NCBI GenBank assembly: GCA_017480225.1
Contig: JAFVBB010000006.1
Location: forward strand, 1-64,000
DNA from: Bacteroidales bacterium
GTDB lineage: Bacteria > Bacteroidota > Bacteroidia > Bacteroidales > P3
Length of the DNA stretch: 64,000 nucleotides
Direction of reading: 5' to 3'
In this document: positions 17,780 to 26,351 of the stretch, in pieces
How positions within the stretch are numbered: position 1 is the first letter of the stretch
Layout: each line of letters begins with the position of its first letter
Made by a program: the position numbers and the translations under genes
Notes under the pieces: generated by a model
Told to the model about the DNA's origin: nothing
The model's database searches: none
What the model saw: the letters and a program-made list of their open reading frames with translations, nothing else

Positions 17780-18703
17780 TCATTGTTCGGTTGCAAGTTT
17801 CTCTGCCACACGCAGGCGGGCGCTACGGGCGCGTGGGTTGGCGGCCACCTCGGCCGCGCTGGCGGCGCACTTCACGCACTGGCGCATGGGTACGAGGGGG
17901 TTGCCGTAGAAGTCCTTTTCCACCTCGCCGTCGAAATTGCCAGAGCGCATGTAGTTCTTCACCAGCCTGTCCTCAAGCGAGTGGTAGCTTATCACTGCCA
18001 GCCTGCCGCCCGGCACCAGCAGTTGTCCGGCCTGCAGCAGCAGCTGGCGCAAGGCCTCAAGCTCGCCGCCCACCTCGATGCGCAGCGCCTGGAAGAGCAT
18101 GGCCAGGTACTTGTTCTCCATGCCCCGGGGCAGGTGGCGCCGCACAGCCTCGCGGAGGTCGGCGGTGGTGACTATCTCGGACTGCTGGCGGGCGGCGACA
18201 ATGGCGCGAGCCATCTGCCGCGCGTTGGGCAGCTCGCCGTAGAGGCGCAGCAGGCGGAAGAGGTCTTCCTCATCGTAGGTGGCCACAATTTGCCTGGCCG
18301 TCACCGGGTTGCGGCGATCCATACGCATGTCGAGCTCGCCGTCGAGGCGCGTTGAGAAGCCGCGCTCGGCGGTGTCGAACTGGTGGCTGCTGACGCCCAG
18401 GTCGGCCAGAATGCCGTTCACCTGCCTCACCCCATGCAGCCGCAGGAACGACTTCAAGTGGCTGAAGTTCTCCACTATCAGCGTGAAGCGGGGGTCGTCG
18501 GGCACGTTGGCCGCGGCATCCTCGTCCTGGTCGAAGGCAAGAAGACGGCCACTGTCGCCAAGCAACGACAGTATGGCCCGCGAGTGGCCACCGCCGCCGA
18601 AAGTGACGTCGACATAGACACCCGAAGGGTCGACACGCAACCCTTCCAGCACCTCGCGCAACATCACCGGCACATGGTAAGTCTGGTCAGAGTTCAAAGT
18701 CAT
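17780..18703 (-). CDS. rsmH: 16S rRNA m4C1402 methyltransferase RsmH
   Basis: SAM-dependent methyltransferase acting on N4 of C1402 of 16S rRNA (formerly MraW). The 307-residue protein opens with HVPVMLREVLEGL, has the SAM-binding VDVTFGGGGHSRAIL (about 31-45), LADLGVSSHQFD and the C-terminal ISYHSLEDRLVKN and NPRARSARLRV. Its first 17 bases overlap mraZ, the usual mraZ-rsmH arrangement. Confidence 0.97.
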   Translation of the reverse strand: MTLNSDQTYHVPVMLREVLEGLRVDPSGVYVDVTFGGGGHSRAILSLLGDSGRLLAFDQDEDAAANVPDDPRFTLIVENFSHLKSFLRLHGVRQVNGILADLGVSSHQFDTAERGFSTRLDGELDMRMDRRNPVTARQIVATYDEEDLFRLLRLYGELPNARQMARAIVAARQQSEIVTTADLREAVRRHLPRGMENKYLAMLFQALRIEVGGELEALRQLLLQAGQLLVPGGRLAVISYHSLEDRLVKNYMRSGNFDGEVEKDFYGNPLVPMRQCVKCAASAAEVAANPRARSARLRVAEKLATEQ

Positions 18704-19154
18704 CGTCGGCCTGCATATTGCCGAGCAGTTCCTCCGCGCGCTTGGCGAAGTCGCCGCCCTGGCTGTTCATACGGTCGTAGACCTCGCGGTCCCAGAGCTC
18801 GATGAACTTGCCAGTAGCCTGCAGCACCAACTCCTTCGCCTTGGCGACCAAGGCCTTCTGCTCGGCGGGCACCAAGAGGCGGTCATTCGAGTCGAGCTCA
18901 ATGATGTTGCCCTCGGTGAGCTTGCGCAGCAGGTCGCGATGCTCGCGGCGATAGGGTCTGAGCACTTTTTGGAGCGATTGCACTTCCTCCTTGAAACTGG
19001 CGTAGGTCCACAACTCGAGGCACTCGGCATAGATGCTTTGGCGTATCACGAAACGACCGTCGTCGCCCTCCAACTGCCTCTTCAGGGCAATCGGGAACTT
19101 GAAACGGCCGTTTGAGTCGACCTTACAGTATTCTTTTCCGAGTATTAAAGCCAC
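18687..19154 (-). CDS. mraZ: MraZ, transcriptional regulator of the dcw cluster
   Basis: AbrB-fold DNA-binding protein, first gene of the cluster. The 155 residues contain two MraZ repeats, each with a DxxxR core: KVDSNGRFKFP near residue 13 and ELDSNDRLLVP near 88. In other bacteria MraZ binds direct repeats upstream of its own promoter; I did not find an obvious pair of TGGGN-type boxes here, and Bacteroidota operators are not well defined. A strong-looking promoter lies 25 bases upstream. Confidence 0.96.
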   Translation of the reverse strand: MALILGKEYCKVDSNGRFKFPIALKRQLEGDDGRFVIRQSIYAECLELWTYASFKEEVQSLQKVLRPYRREHRDLLRKLTEGNIIELDSNDRLLVPAEQKALVAKAKELVLQATGKFIELWDREVYDRMNSQGGDFAKRAEELLGNMQADDDFEL

Positions 19155-19178
19155 TTTAGCCTACTTTTTTTCAAGGTG

Positions 19179-19212
19179 CAAAGTTACAAAGATTTTTCCA
19201 ATATGTGCCAAA
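19179..19212 (-). promoter_or_regulatory. promoter of the dcw cluster (mraZ)
   Basis: On the minus strand TAACTTTG (19179-19186) is a perfect TAnnTTTG -7 element, with TTTG (19209-19212) 22 bases upstream as the -33 element. Transcription should start near 19172, giving a leader of about 18 bases before the mraZ ATG. The A/T-rich stretch further upstream fits a strong promoter. Confidence 0.7.
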
Positions 19213-19600
19213 AAAAGTTTTTAATTTCCTTTTTATTCCATTTTTTGTTGTTCATAACCCATAACGCAGCCTGACGGAAAAAGTTACAACAGGAATGTGA
19301 TTTTTCCGCCACTCAACACATATAGCACTCATCCACAACAATATGCAACGCGCATTTTTCTTACCTCACGCAACCATAAACGACCTTGCGCGCGCATGTT
19401 GAAAACTTTGCGGCAAACCTGCCCTCCTGCCTGCCACCGGCACAGCGAGCCTTCCATTTCCTGCCCCCCGCCGACAAGACAGACCCTTTTTTCTCCCCTC
19501 CATGCATCGGCACGGCACCCGCCCGCCGGCCCGGCTGCGTCCAAAAACCTCCAAAACAGCCCCAAGCCAGCACCAACCACTTGTCAACCAGTTATCTTGC
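19213..19600. other. intergenic region without recognisable gene
   Basis: Between the dcw promoter and the hairpin at 19601 there is no frame with coding character. An open frame at 19297-19632 gives a Pro/Ser/His-rich product with no start context and reads through the hairpin, so it is dismissed. The region is pyrimidine-rich on the plus strand (many CCC, CTC, CAC runs). No RNA gene was recognised. Confidence 0.6.
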
Positions 19601-19685
19601 ACTACCCAACACCTACTCATCGCCTACTTTGATAGGCGATGAGTAGGTGTTGGGTAGTAGATGAGTAGGAGTTGAGTAGGAGTTG
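19601..19685. repeat. perfect 26-bp inverted repeat with 11-bp tandem tail
   Basis: A perfect stem (19601-19626 with 19633-19658, loop CTTTGA) built from CTACCCAACACCTACTCATC and its complement. It is followed to 19685 by further units of the same kind: GATGAGTAGGT, GTTGGGTAGTA, GATGAGTAGGA, GTTGAGTAGGA. The repeat period is 11 bases, the same as in the dispersed palindromes elsewhere in the window, but the sequence is different. There is no T-tract, so a terminator is unlikely. Confidence 0.85.
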
Positions 19686-19914
19686 GTATGGCTTTATACC
19701 TGATTTTCAGTTATTTTGCTGCGCACCCCTTACCATCCCTCTCCATTTGCCAATATTATGCACATTATCAATACATTACAGAAACAACGGAGATTTGCGG
19801 TGCGGGGAGTAGTTTACTCTGTAGCGGCAACCGTCGGCAACCAGCCCGGAGGCAGGCGCGCGAAGCCGCGGAAACCGCCGACAGGGTTGTGATTTTAGGG
19901 CGGAAAAGCATTTT

Positions 19915-19948
19915 TTTGCTTGCGGTTGCGGAAAAAAGCGTATCTTTG
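19915..19948 (+). promoter_or_regulatory. promoter of the S46 peptidase - rpoN/M23 operon
   Basis: TATCTTTG (19941-19948) matches the Bacteroidota -7 element TAnnTTTG and TTTG (19915-19918) lies 22 bases upstream. The expected start near 19955 leaves a leader of about 40 A-rich bases before ATG 19997. Confidence 0.7.
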
Positions 19949-19996
19949 CACCTTACTAACAACAGGCGAACAATAATCAAAAATACAAATAAAGTG

Positions 19997-22144
19997 ATGA
20001 AAATACGCACACTAACAATCGCGATGCTGCTTTTGGCGCTCACGCCCAGCGTGGCGCGCGCCGACGAGGGCATGTGGCTTCTCTCCTTGATAGGAAAGAA
20101 CTACGACGACATGAAGCGCGCCGGCTTCCAGCTGACGCCGGAAGACATCTACAGCGTGAACCAGAGCTGCCTGAAGGACGCCATAGTGGGCCTGGGCCGG
20201 GCTGGCAGCCCTTTCTGGCACTTCTGCACCGGCGAGATTATCAGCGACCAGGGCCTGGTCTCGACCAACCACCACTGTGGCTATAGCTACATACAGAGCC
20301 ACTCAACCGTTGACCACGACTACCTGCGCGACGGCTTCTGGGCCTACACCAGGGAGCAGGAGCTGGTCAACCCAGGCCTCACGGCATCGATACTGGTGCG
20401 CATGGAGGATGTGACGGCCCGCGTCACCGAGAACCTCAGCGACGACATGAGCGAGGGCGACCGCGCGCGCGCCGTGGCCAAGATTTGCCGCATTATCGAG
20501 GACGAGGCCACCGACGGCACGCAGTATGCCGCCCAGGTGAAGCCTATGTTCAGCGGCAACCAGTACTTCCTGTTTGTGCACATCATCTACCGCGATGTGC
20601 GCCTGGTGGGCGCGCCGCCGTCGTCGATGGGCAAGTTCGGCGGCGACACCGACAACTGGTCGTGGCCCCGCCACACATGCGACTTCTCGATGTTCCGCAT
20701 CTACACCGCGCCCGACGGCAGCCCGGCCGACTACGACCGCGACAACATTCCACTGCACCCCAAGCGCCACCTGAAAGTGAACGCAGGCGAGCTCAACGAC
20801 GGCGACTTCGCCATGGTGATGGGATTCCCCGGCACGACCGACCGCTTCCTCACCAGCTTCGGCCTCGAGGAGACGATGGACATCACCAACCGCCTGCGCC
20901 ACGACATCCGCGACGTGAAAATCAACATACTGCGCGAAGAGATGGCCGCCGACCAGGCCACCCGCATCAAGTATGCCTCGAAGTATGCCTCGTGCTCCAA
21001 CTACTGGAAGTACAGCTCAGAGCAGAACAAAGCCCTGCGCGCGCTGAACACCATGGCCGTGAAGCGCCAGATTGAGGAGCAGTACATGCAGTGGGCCCGC
21101 TTCCAGAAACCTACAAAATACATGGACGCCCTCGACCAGATACGCCGCGGCTATGCCGACCGCCGCAGCGTGCGCGAGGCGCAGATGTACGTCAGCGAAG
21201 GCCTCATCAGCGGCAGCGAGGCCATGCAGTTGGCGGTGGCGATTATGCGTGGCGTGGAGAAAAACCCGGAGCGCGACTTCTCAGCCTACACCTCCTACAT
21301 CATGAACTTCTACAAGGACTACGACCAGGCAGTGGACCAGCGCGTGGCGGCCGCCATGTTCGGCCACGTCTATGCCAACATAGCCCCCGAACGCTGCCCC
21401 GACTTCCTCGTCAAGGCACAAAAGAAATATAAAGGCAACTGGGAGAAATACATCGCCCAGCTCTACAAAGGCTCCATCTTCGCCAGCAAGGAGACCATGC
21501 AGAAGTTCATGGAGAAGCCCAACATGAAGACCATTGCCAAAGACCCGCTTGCCAAGCTTGGCGCCGAGGTCTACGCCTACGCCGAAGCCCTGCGCGACGA
21601 GGTACCTGCCGAAAGCCGCGACAACCTGCAGCGCGGCATCCGCAACTTCACCGACGGCATTCTGCAAATCAACAACAACCGCCCGATGGCACCCGACGCC
21701 AACTCGACCATACGCCTCACCTACGGCAACGTGATGAGCTACGACCCCCAGGACGGCGTCTCCTACCACTACTACACCACCATGGACGGCATCATCAAGA
21801 AGGAGGATCCCGACAACAGCGAGTTCAACGTACCGGCACGACTCAAAGAGCTCTATCAGGAGAAGCAGTTCGGCCCCTACGCCAACCGCAAGGGACAGAT
21901 GCCCGCCTGCTTTATCACCAACAACGACATCACCGGCGGCAACAGCGGCTCGCCCGTGATCAACGCCAAGGGTGTGCTCATCGGACTGGCCTTCGACGGC
22001 AACGGCGAGGCCATGAGCGGCGACATCGACTTCGAGGAGAACCTGCAGCGCTGCATCTGCCTCGACACCCGCTACATGCTGTGGGTCATCGACATCTTCG
22101 CCGGGGCGAAGAACCTCATTGCCGAGATGGACATAGTTCGCTGA
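19997..22144 (+). CDS. S46 family dipeptidyl-peptidase, DPP7-like
   Basis: Exported serine exopeptidase that releases dipeptides from N-termini, used by asaccharolytic or protein-fermenting Bacteroidota. The 715-residue protein starts with a signal peptide (MKIRTLTIAMLLLALTPSVARA), then the histidine of the triad in STNHHCGY (89-95) and the serine in GGNSGSP (Ser650). The residue that sets P1 preference in this family (Gly in DPP7, Arg in DPP11) is Gly668 in LAFDGN, which predicts hydrophobic rather than acidic P1 specificity. ATG 19997 is chosen because the signal peptide starts there; the open frame further upstream is not coding. Followed at 4 bases by the rpoN fusion, so probably co-transcribed. 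Confidence 0.93.
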   Translation: MKIRTLTIAMLLLALTPSVARADEGMWLLSLIGKNYDDMKRAGFQLTPEDIYSVNQSCLKDAIVGLGRAGSPFWHFCTGEIISDQGLVSTNHHCGYSYIQSHSTVDHDYLRDGFWAYTREQELVNPGLTASILVRMEDVTARVTENLSDDMSEGDRARAVAKICRIIEDEATDGTQYAAQVKPMFSGNQYFLFVHIIYRDVRLVGAPPSSMGKFGGDTDNWSWPRHTCDFSMFRIYTAPDGSPADYDRDNIPLHPKRHLKVNAGELNDGDFAMVMGFPGTTDRFLTSFGLEETMDITNRLRHDIRDVKINILREEMAADQATRIKYASKYASCSNYWKYSSEQNKALRALNTMAVKRQIEEQYMQWARFQKPTKYMDALDQIRRGYADRRSVREAQMYVSEGLISGSEAMQLAVAIMRGVEKNPERDFSAYTSYIMNFYKDYDQAVDQRVAAAMFGHVYANIAPERCPDFLVKAQKKYKGNWEKYIAQLYKGSIFASKETMQKFMEKPNMKTIAKDPLAKLGAEVYAYAEALRDEVPAESRDNLQRGIRNFTDGILQINNNRPMAPDANSTIRLTYGNVMSYDPQDGVSYHYYTTMDGIIKKEDPDNSEFNVPARLKELYQEKQFGPYANRKGQMPACFITNNDITGGNSGSPVINAKGVLIGLAFDGNGEAMSGDIDFEENLQRCICLDTRYMLWVIDIFAGAKNLIAEMDIVR

Positions 22145-22148
22145 CGGC

Positions 22149-24419
22149 ATGAAACAGGTACAGCGACAGCAACTGCAGCAGAAGCTTTCGCCTCAGCAAA
22201 TACAGCTGATGCGGCTGCTGCAGTTGCCTGTCACCGACCTGGAACGCGCAATAAAAGAAGAGCTGGAGAAAAACCCGCTCCTCGAAGCCGAGCAACGCGA
22301 CGAGCAGCCGCTGCCGCAGCAGGCCGACGAGGGGTCGGACTGGGACAGCGACGACGAGGAGGACTTCGACTACGACTACCGCGAGCGCCTGGAGTCGGAC
22401 CCGAACACAACACGCCGCGAGTTTGTGGTGACCGACGCACCATCGGCATCGGAAAGGCTACTGCAGCAGCTTCAGCTCAAACCACTCTCACCACGCCAGA
22501 TGGACATCGCCACCGAACTCGTCGGCAGCATCGACAACTCCGGCTATGTGGTCCGCGACCTCGACCTCATCGCCAACGACCTGGCCTTCCGCCAGAACAT
22601 CGAGGCTGGCACCGACGAGGTGGAGCAGGCACTGCGCGTGGTGCAATCGCTCGACCCGCCGGGCATCGGCGCACGCAACCTGCGCGAGTGCCTGCTGCTT
22701 CAGCTGTACCGCCAGCAGCCCTTCACCGACGAGGCGCACGCCACAGCCACAACCATACTGGAACACCACTTCGACGACTTCGCCCAGCACCGCTACCAGG
22801 CAATCACCTCGGCACTGGGGATAGATGAGAGACAGTTCGACGAGGCCACGGCAGTAATCAGAAGCCTCAACCCCAAGCCAGGTGGCTCGGAAAGCGAGGC
22901 CGAGCCCACCGCCGCGGCAGTGATACCGGACATCGTGCTGACCCAGCACGACGGGCAGTTGCAATTCTACATCAACGACTCGCACCTTCCACAATTGAGT
23001 CTCAACGAGTTCTACACCGAGATGCTGCAAGGCATGGAGAATTCGAAAGGCGACCGGAAGACCATACAGTTCCTACGCACAAAACAGGCTGACGCAACCC
23101 AGTTTATTGACCTGCTGCGCCAGCGGCACAACACGATGGTGCGCGTAATGCGCTACATCGCCGCCCACCAACGCCAGTTCCTGCTCACAGGCGACCCTGA
23201 CCTGATGGTGCCGATGCGCCAACGCGAGGTGGCCGAGGCCACAGGGCTGGATGTGAGCACTGTGAGCCGCATGGCCAATAGCAAGTACCTGCAAACAGAC
23301 TTCGGTACCATTCCGCTAAAAGACTGCTTCTCAAAAGGCATGGCCACCGACCAGGGCGACGAGATGGCCGTGGAGACAATAAAGCAGCGCCTGGCGCAGG
23401 CAATCGAGGAGGAAGACAAGCACGCGCCGCTGTCTGACGACGCGCTGGCGCGTATGCTTAACAAACAGGGCATACCGCTGGCACGGCGCACCGTGGCAAA
23501 ATATCGCGAGCAGCTGGGTATACCCATGGCACGCCTTCGCAAAACACTCGTGTTGCTGCTCCTGCTGTTGCCGCCGTTAGCATCGAAGGCACAGATGAGC
23601 TACTACGACTCGGTAATAGCAGCACGGCTGGAACGAGCGGCAAAGCCACCAGTACAGCAACTTGGCAAGGCTGCGGAGAAGCCCTCGGCAAAGCCGACAA
23701 AACCCGAAGCAAAACGCACCACGCCACCCGCCCCGACGGCAAAGAGAGCCACCACCGAGGCCGAAGCATATATGGTGCCGATGTGGTACGACGCTTTTCC
23801 AAGCAACCGCGTAAACCCTCATGGGAAGACCAGCCTGGAGCAGTTGCCCGACGAGATAAACCTGATGCTGGTGCACGACAGCGCCGACTTCTGCTTTCCG
23901 GTGGCAGGGATAAAAAGCAGCCCCTATGGCTGGCGCTGGCAACGTGGGCATCACGGCGTCGACATCGCCCTGCGCACAGGCGACGAGGTGCACGCCGCGT
24001 TTGCAGGCACTGTGAGGGTAGCCTCGCGCATGGGTGGCTACGGCAACTGCATCGTGGTGCGACACGCCAACGGACTGGAAACCCTATACGGACATCTGTC
24101 AAAAATAAATGTAAAGACAGGGCAGCCTGTGGCCGCAGGCGAGGTGATAGGGCTGGGCGGCTCGACCGGCAACAGCACAGGGCCTCACCTGCACTTCGAG
24201 TGCCGCTTCCTTTATCAGACCTTCGACCCCGAATGGATACTGGACTTCAACACACACACACTGCGCACCAGGCGACTGCACCTTGACAAGAGTTACTTCG
24301 GCATCCGCCAACCGCGCAAAGGCGAGCAACTCGACTACAAAGCCGACCAAAGCATCATTCACGAGGGCAAGAAACGACCCAAGAACCAACAGGCCGGCAT
24401 TAACCAAAAAGACTTCTAA
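22149..24419 (+). CDS. rpoN: RpoN (sigma-54) fused in frame to a LytM/M23 metallopeptidase
   Basis: One uninterrupted 756-residue frame. Residues 1-~465 are a complete sigma-54: glutamine-rich region I (QRQQLQQKLSPQQIQLMRLLQLP), an acidic region II, the core-binding domain, the helix-turn-helix with LDVSTVSRMANSKYLQT and the RpoN box ARRTVAKYRE (445-454). Where sigma-54 should stop, the sequence continues from M460 as MARLRKTLVLLLLLLPPLAS plus KAQ, a textbook signal peptide, then a Lys/Pro/Ala-rich linker (about 490-540) and an M23 peptidase with zinc ligands H601, D605 (HHGVD) and H680/H682 (HLHF). ATG 23526 (M460) could serve as an internal start for a separate secreted 297-residue peptidase. 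As a single chain it would tether a sigma factor to the membrane. Whether one or two proteins are made cannot be told here. Spaced 4 bases from both neighbours' boundaries, in an operon with the S46 gene and ribH. Confidence 0.88.
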   Translation: MKQVQRQQLQQKLSPQQIQLMRLLQLPVTDLERAIKEELEKNPLLEAEQRDEQPLPQQADEGSDWDSDDEEDFDYDYRERLESDPNTTRREFVVTDAPSASERLLQQLQLKPLSPRQMDIATELVGSIDNSGYVVRDLDLIANDLAFRQNIEAGTDEVEQALRVVQSLDPPGIGARNLRECLLLQLYRQQPFTDEAHATATTILEHHFDDFAQHRYQAITSALGIDERQFDEATAVIRSLNPKPGGSESEAEPTAAAVIPDIVLTQHDGQLQFYINDSHLPQLSLNEFYTEMLQGMENSKGDRKTIQFLRTKQADATQFIDLLRQRHNTMVRVMRYIAAHQRQFLLTGDPDLMVPMRQREVAEATGLDVSTVSRMANSKYLQTDFGTIPLKDCFSKGMATDQGDEMAVETIKQRLAQAIEEEDKHAPLSDDALARMLNKQGIPLARRTVAKYREQLGIPMARLRKTLVLLLLLLPPLASKAQMSYYDSVIAARLERAAKPPVQQLGKAAEKPSAKPTKPEAKRTTPPAPTAKRATTEAEAYMVPMWYDAFPSNRVNPHGKTSLEQLPDEINLMLVHDSADFCFPVAGIKSSPYGWRWQRGHHGVDIALRTGDEVHAAFAGTVRVASRMGGYGNCIVVRHANGLETLYGHLSKINVKTGQPVAAGEVIGLGGSTGNSTGPHLHFECRFLYQTFDPEWILDFNTHTLRTRRLHLDKSYFGIRQPRKGEQLDYKADQSIIHEGKKRPKNQQAGINQKDF

Positions 24420-24423
24420 AACG

Positions 24424-24924
24424 ATGAAGAAAACCAATCTTTCAGAAAACGGATCGTCGGCACTACCCGACGGCCGTCTGTTCAAAATAGGAATAATAGC
24501 CGCAGAGTGGAACCCCGAGGTGACTGACGCGATGCTCGAAGGCGCACACAAGACGCTTCTGCAATGCGGGGTGCAGGAAGACAATGTCACAACGGTACGT
24601 GTGCCGGGAACATTTGAGCTGACGACCGCCGCCGACATGATGCTCGCCTCGACACCAAACTTGGATGCGGTCATCTGCATAGGCTGCGTGATACAGGGGG
24701 AGACGCGCCACTTCGAGTTCATTTGCCAGGCCGTGTCGCAGGGACTGACCAATGTGGCCTTGAGGCATGGCCGTCCCGTGATCTTCAGTGTGTTGACCAC
24801 AGACAATATGGACCAGGCACTGGCACGGTCAGGTGGTGAGCACGGCAACAAAGGGGTTGAGGGCGCACACACCGCTCTTAAGATGTGTGCGCTGCAACAC
24901 TCGCTGCAAGCCCCCAAAAAATAA
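24424..24924 (+). CDS. ribH: 6,7-dimethyl-8-ribityllumazine synthase RibH
   Basis: Penultimate enzyme of riboflavin synthesis; condenses 5-amino-6-ribitylaminouracil with 3,4-dihydroxy-2-butanone 4-phosphate in an icosahedral or pentameric shell. The 166-residue product has WNPEVTDAMLEGA, PGTFEL, the catalytic-histidine region IGCVIQGETRHFEF and GNKGVEGAHTAL. ATG 24424 follows the preceding stop by 4 bases; an open frame upstream of it overlaps the peptidase and is not used. No FMN riboswitch is present. Confidence 0.96.
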   Translation: MKKTNLSENGSSALPDGRLFKIGIIAAEWNPEVTDAMLEGAHKTLLQCGVQEDNVTTVRVPGTFELTTAADMMLASTPNLDAVICIGCVIQGETRHFEFICQAVSQGLTNVALRHGRPVIFSVLTTDNMDQALARSGGEHGNKGVEGAHTALKMCALQHSLQAPKK

Positions 24925-24947
24925 TTTACTTCTCGCTCTCCAAATAT

Positions 24948-25883
24948 ATGAGAATTGTATTCTTCGGCACCCCCGACTTTGCAGTAGAGAGCCTTGACGC
25001 AATCATGCACAGCAGCCACAAAGTGGTTGCCGTTGTGACTGTACCCGACAGACCTGCAGGACGAGGACAGAAGACTGCATCCAGCGCTGTGAAGGAATAT
25101 GCTGTGGCACACAACCTCCCCCTGCTCCAACCAGAGAGGCTGCGCAGCGAGGAGTTCATTGAAGCCCTGCGGAAATTGCAGGCTGACTGCTTCGTTGTGG
25201 TGGCCTTCCGTATGCTGCCCGAATGCGTCTGGGCAATGCCACCGCTCGGCACGTTCAACCTTCACGCCTCACTTCTGCCTCGCTATCGTGGTGCCGCCCC
25301 TATCAACTGGGCCATCATCAATGGCGAGCAGAAAACTGGAGTGACAACATTCATGCTCAATCACCGCATCGACGAGGGCGGCATCCTGCTGCAAGAAAGC
25401 ACCCCGATAGCCACCGACGAGACAGCAGGCTCATTGCACGACAGGCTAGCCTTGATGGGACGCAGCCTGGTGGTGCGTACACTCGACGGACTTGAGTCTG
25501 GCCTGCTTAATTCCCACCCACAGGAAGGCTGCCCCTGCCCTGCTCCAAAGATATTCAAGGACGACACAAGGATCGACCTCACACGCACTGCCTCCGAGGT
25601 TGAACACCTTGTGAGGGGGCTCTCTCCATACCCCTCCGCAACATTAACCCTGCGAAACAAAAGAAGCGAGACCGTGGCATTCAAGATACACTCATGCCGC
25701 GCCACAAACGAACCCACAAACACTGCGCAACGGCTTCTATGCGATGGGAAAAACTCACTCAAAATCGCTGCAAGCGACTATTTTGTCGAGATTTTAGAGC
25801 TGCAAATGGCTGGCAAAAAGAAAAATACAACAGCAGACTTTTTACGCGGCACAGATATAACAAACTGGAAACTAACACAATAA
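24948..25883 (+). CDS. fmt: methionyl-tRNA formyltransferase Fmt
   Basis: Formylates the initiator Met-tRNA with 10-formyl-THF in the cytoplasm. The 311-residue protein begins MRIVFFGTPDFAVESLD; the catalytic motif NLHASLLPRYRGAAPINW and RIDEGGILL carry the conserved Asn, His and Asp. The C-terminal OB-like domain is present. ATG 24948 is the start supported by the family; the frame is open 21 codons upstream inside ribH. Spaced 23 bases from ribH, end of this operon. Confidence 0.96.
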   Translation: MRIVFFGTPDFAVESLDAIMHSSHKVVAVVTVPDRPAGRGQKTASSAVKEYAVAHNLPLLQPERLRSEEFIEALRKLQADCFVVVAFRMLPECVWAMPPLGTFNLHASLLPRYRGAAPINWAIINGEQKTGVTTFMLNHRIDEGGILLQESTPIATDETAGSLHDRLALMGRSLVVRTLDGLESGLLNSHPQEGCPCPAPKIFKDDTRIDLTRTASEVEHLVRGLSPYPSATLTLRNKRSETVAFKIHSCRATNEPTNTAQRLLCDGKNSLKIAASDYFVEILELQMAGKKKNTTADFLRGTDITNWKLTQ

Positions 25884-25924
25884 CAACGCACAACAAAAAC
25901 AGGCTGAAAATAATTGAAGAAAAA

Positions 25925-25957
25925 TTTGGTGCGTATCGAAAAAAAACATTACATTTG
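25925..25957 (+). promoter_or_regulatory. promoter of the HU gene
   Basis: TACATTTG (25950-25957) as -7 and TTTG (25925-25928) as -33, 21 bases apart, in an A-rich context. The leader to ATG 26007 is about 43 bases. Confidence 0.7.
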
Positions 25958-26006
25958 CAGCGTAAAATCAAAGAGTTAGTTATTAACCCAACAAACATAC
26001 CCATCA

Positions 26007-26291
26007 ATGAACAGAACCGACCTTATCAACGCCATCGCCGAGAAAGCCGGCGTGAGCAAAGTAGCCGCCAAAGAGGCTCTGACTGCCTGCATTGAGAGCA
26101 TCCGAGAGGAGCTGAACAAGGGCGAGAAGGTTAGTCTTGTAGGCTTCGGCACATTCAGCGTCGTCGAGCGCAAGGCCCGCACTGCCCGCAACCCGCAGAC
26201 TGGCAAAAGCGTGAAGGTAGCCGCCAAGAAAGTGGCAAAGTTCAAACCGAGCGCAGCCCTAATCGCACAGAAAAAAGGCAAAAAGAAATAA
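26007..26291 (+). CDS. HU-family nucleoid DNA-binding protein
   Basis: Small basic dimeric protein that bends DNA without strong sequence preference. The 94 residues start MNRTDLINAIAEKAGVSK (helical body), contain the GFGTFSVVERKAR signature and the DNA-binding arm ARTARNPQTGKSVKVAAKK, and end in a short lysine tail. Monocistronic: own promoter and an intrinsic terminator 20 bases after the stop. Confidence 0.96.
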   Translation: MNRTDLINAIAEKAGVSKVAAKEALTACIESIREELNKGEKVSLVGFGTFSVVERKARTARNPQTGKSVKVAAKKVAKFKPSAALIAQKKGKKK

Positions 26292-26311
26292 ATTGCAGCC
26301 TTTGGGAAAAG

Positions 26312-26337
26312 AAAAGCCTCCATGCGGAGGCTTTTTT
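26312..26337. terminator. bidirectional Rho-independent terminator between HU and rlmD
   Basis: Stem GCCTCC / GGAGGC (26316-26321 with 26326-26331) flanked by AAAA on the left and TTTTTT on the right, so it works for HU on the plus strand and for the convergent rlmD on the minus strand. Confidence 0.85.
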
Positions 26338-26351
26338 CTTTCGTCGGTAAA

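Noticed and set aside
19297..19632. 111-codon plus-strand frame in the mraZ - S46 intergenic region
   Set aside because: Pro/Ser/His-rich, no conserved pattern, reads through the hairpin, and codon use is unlike neighbouring genes.
24326..24423. Possible FMN riboswitch ahead of ribH
   Set aside because: Only 4 bases separate ribH from the preceding coding region, and no RFN-element conserved pieces are present.
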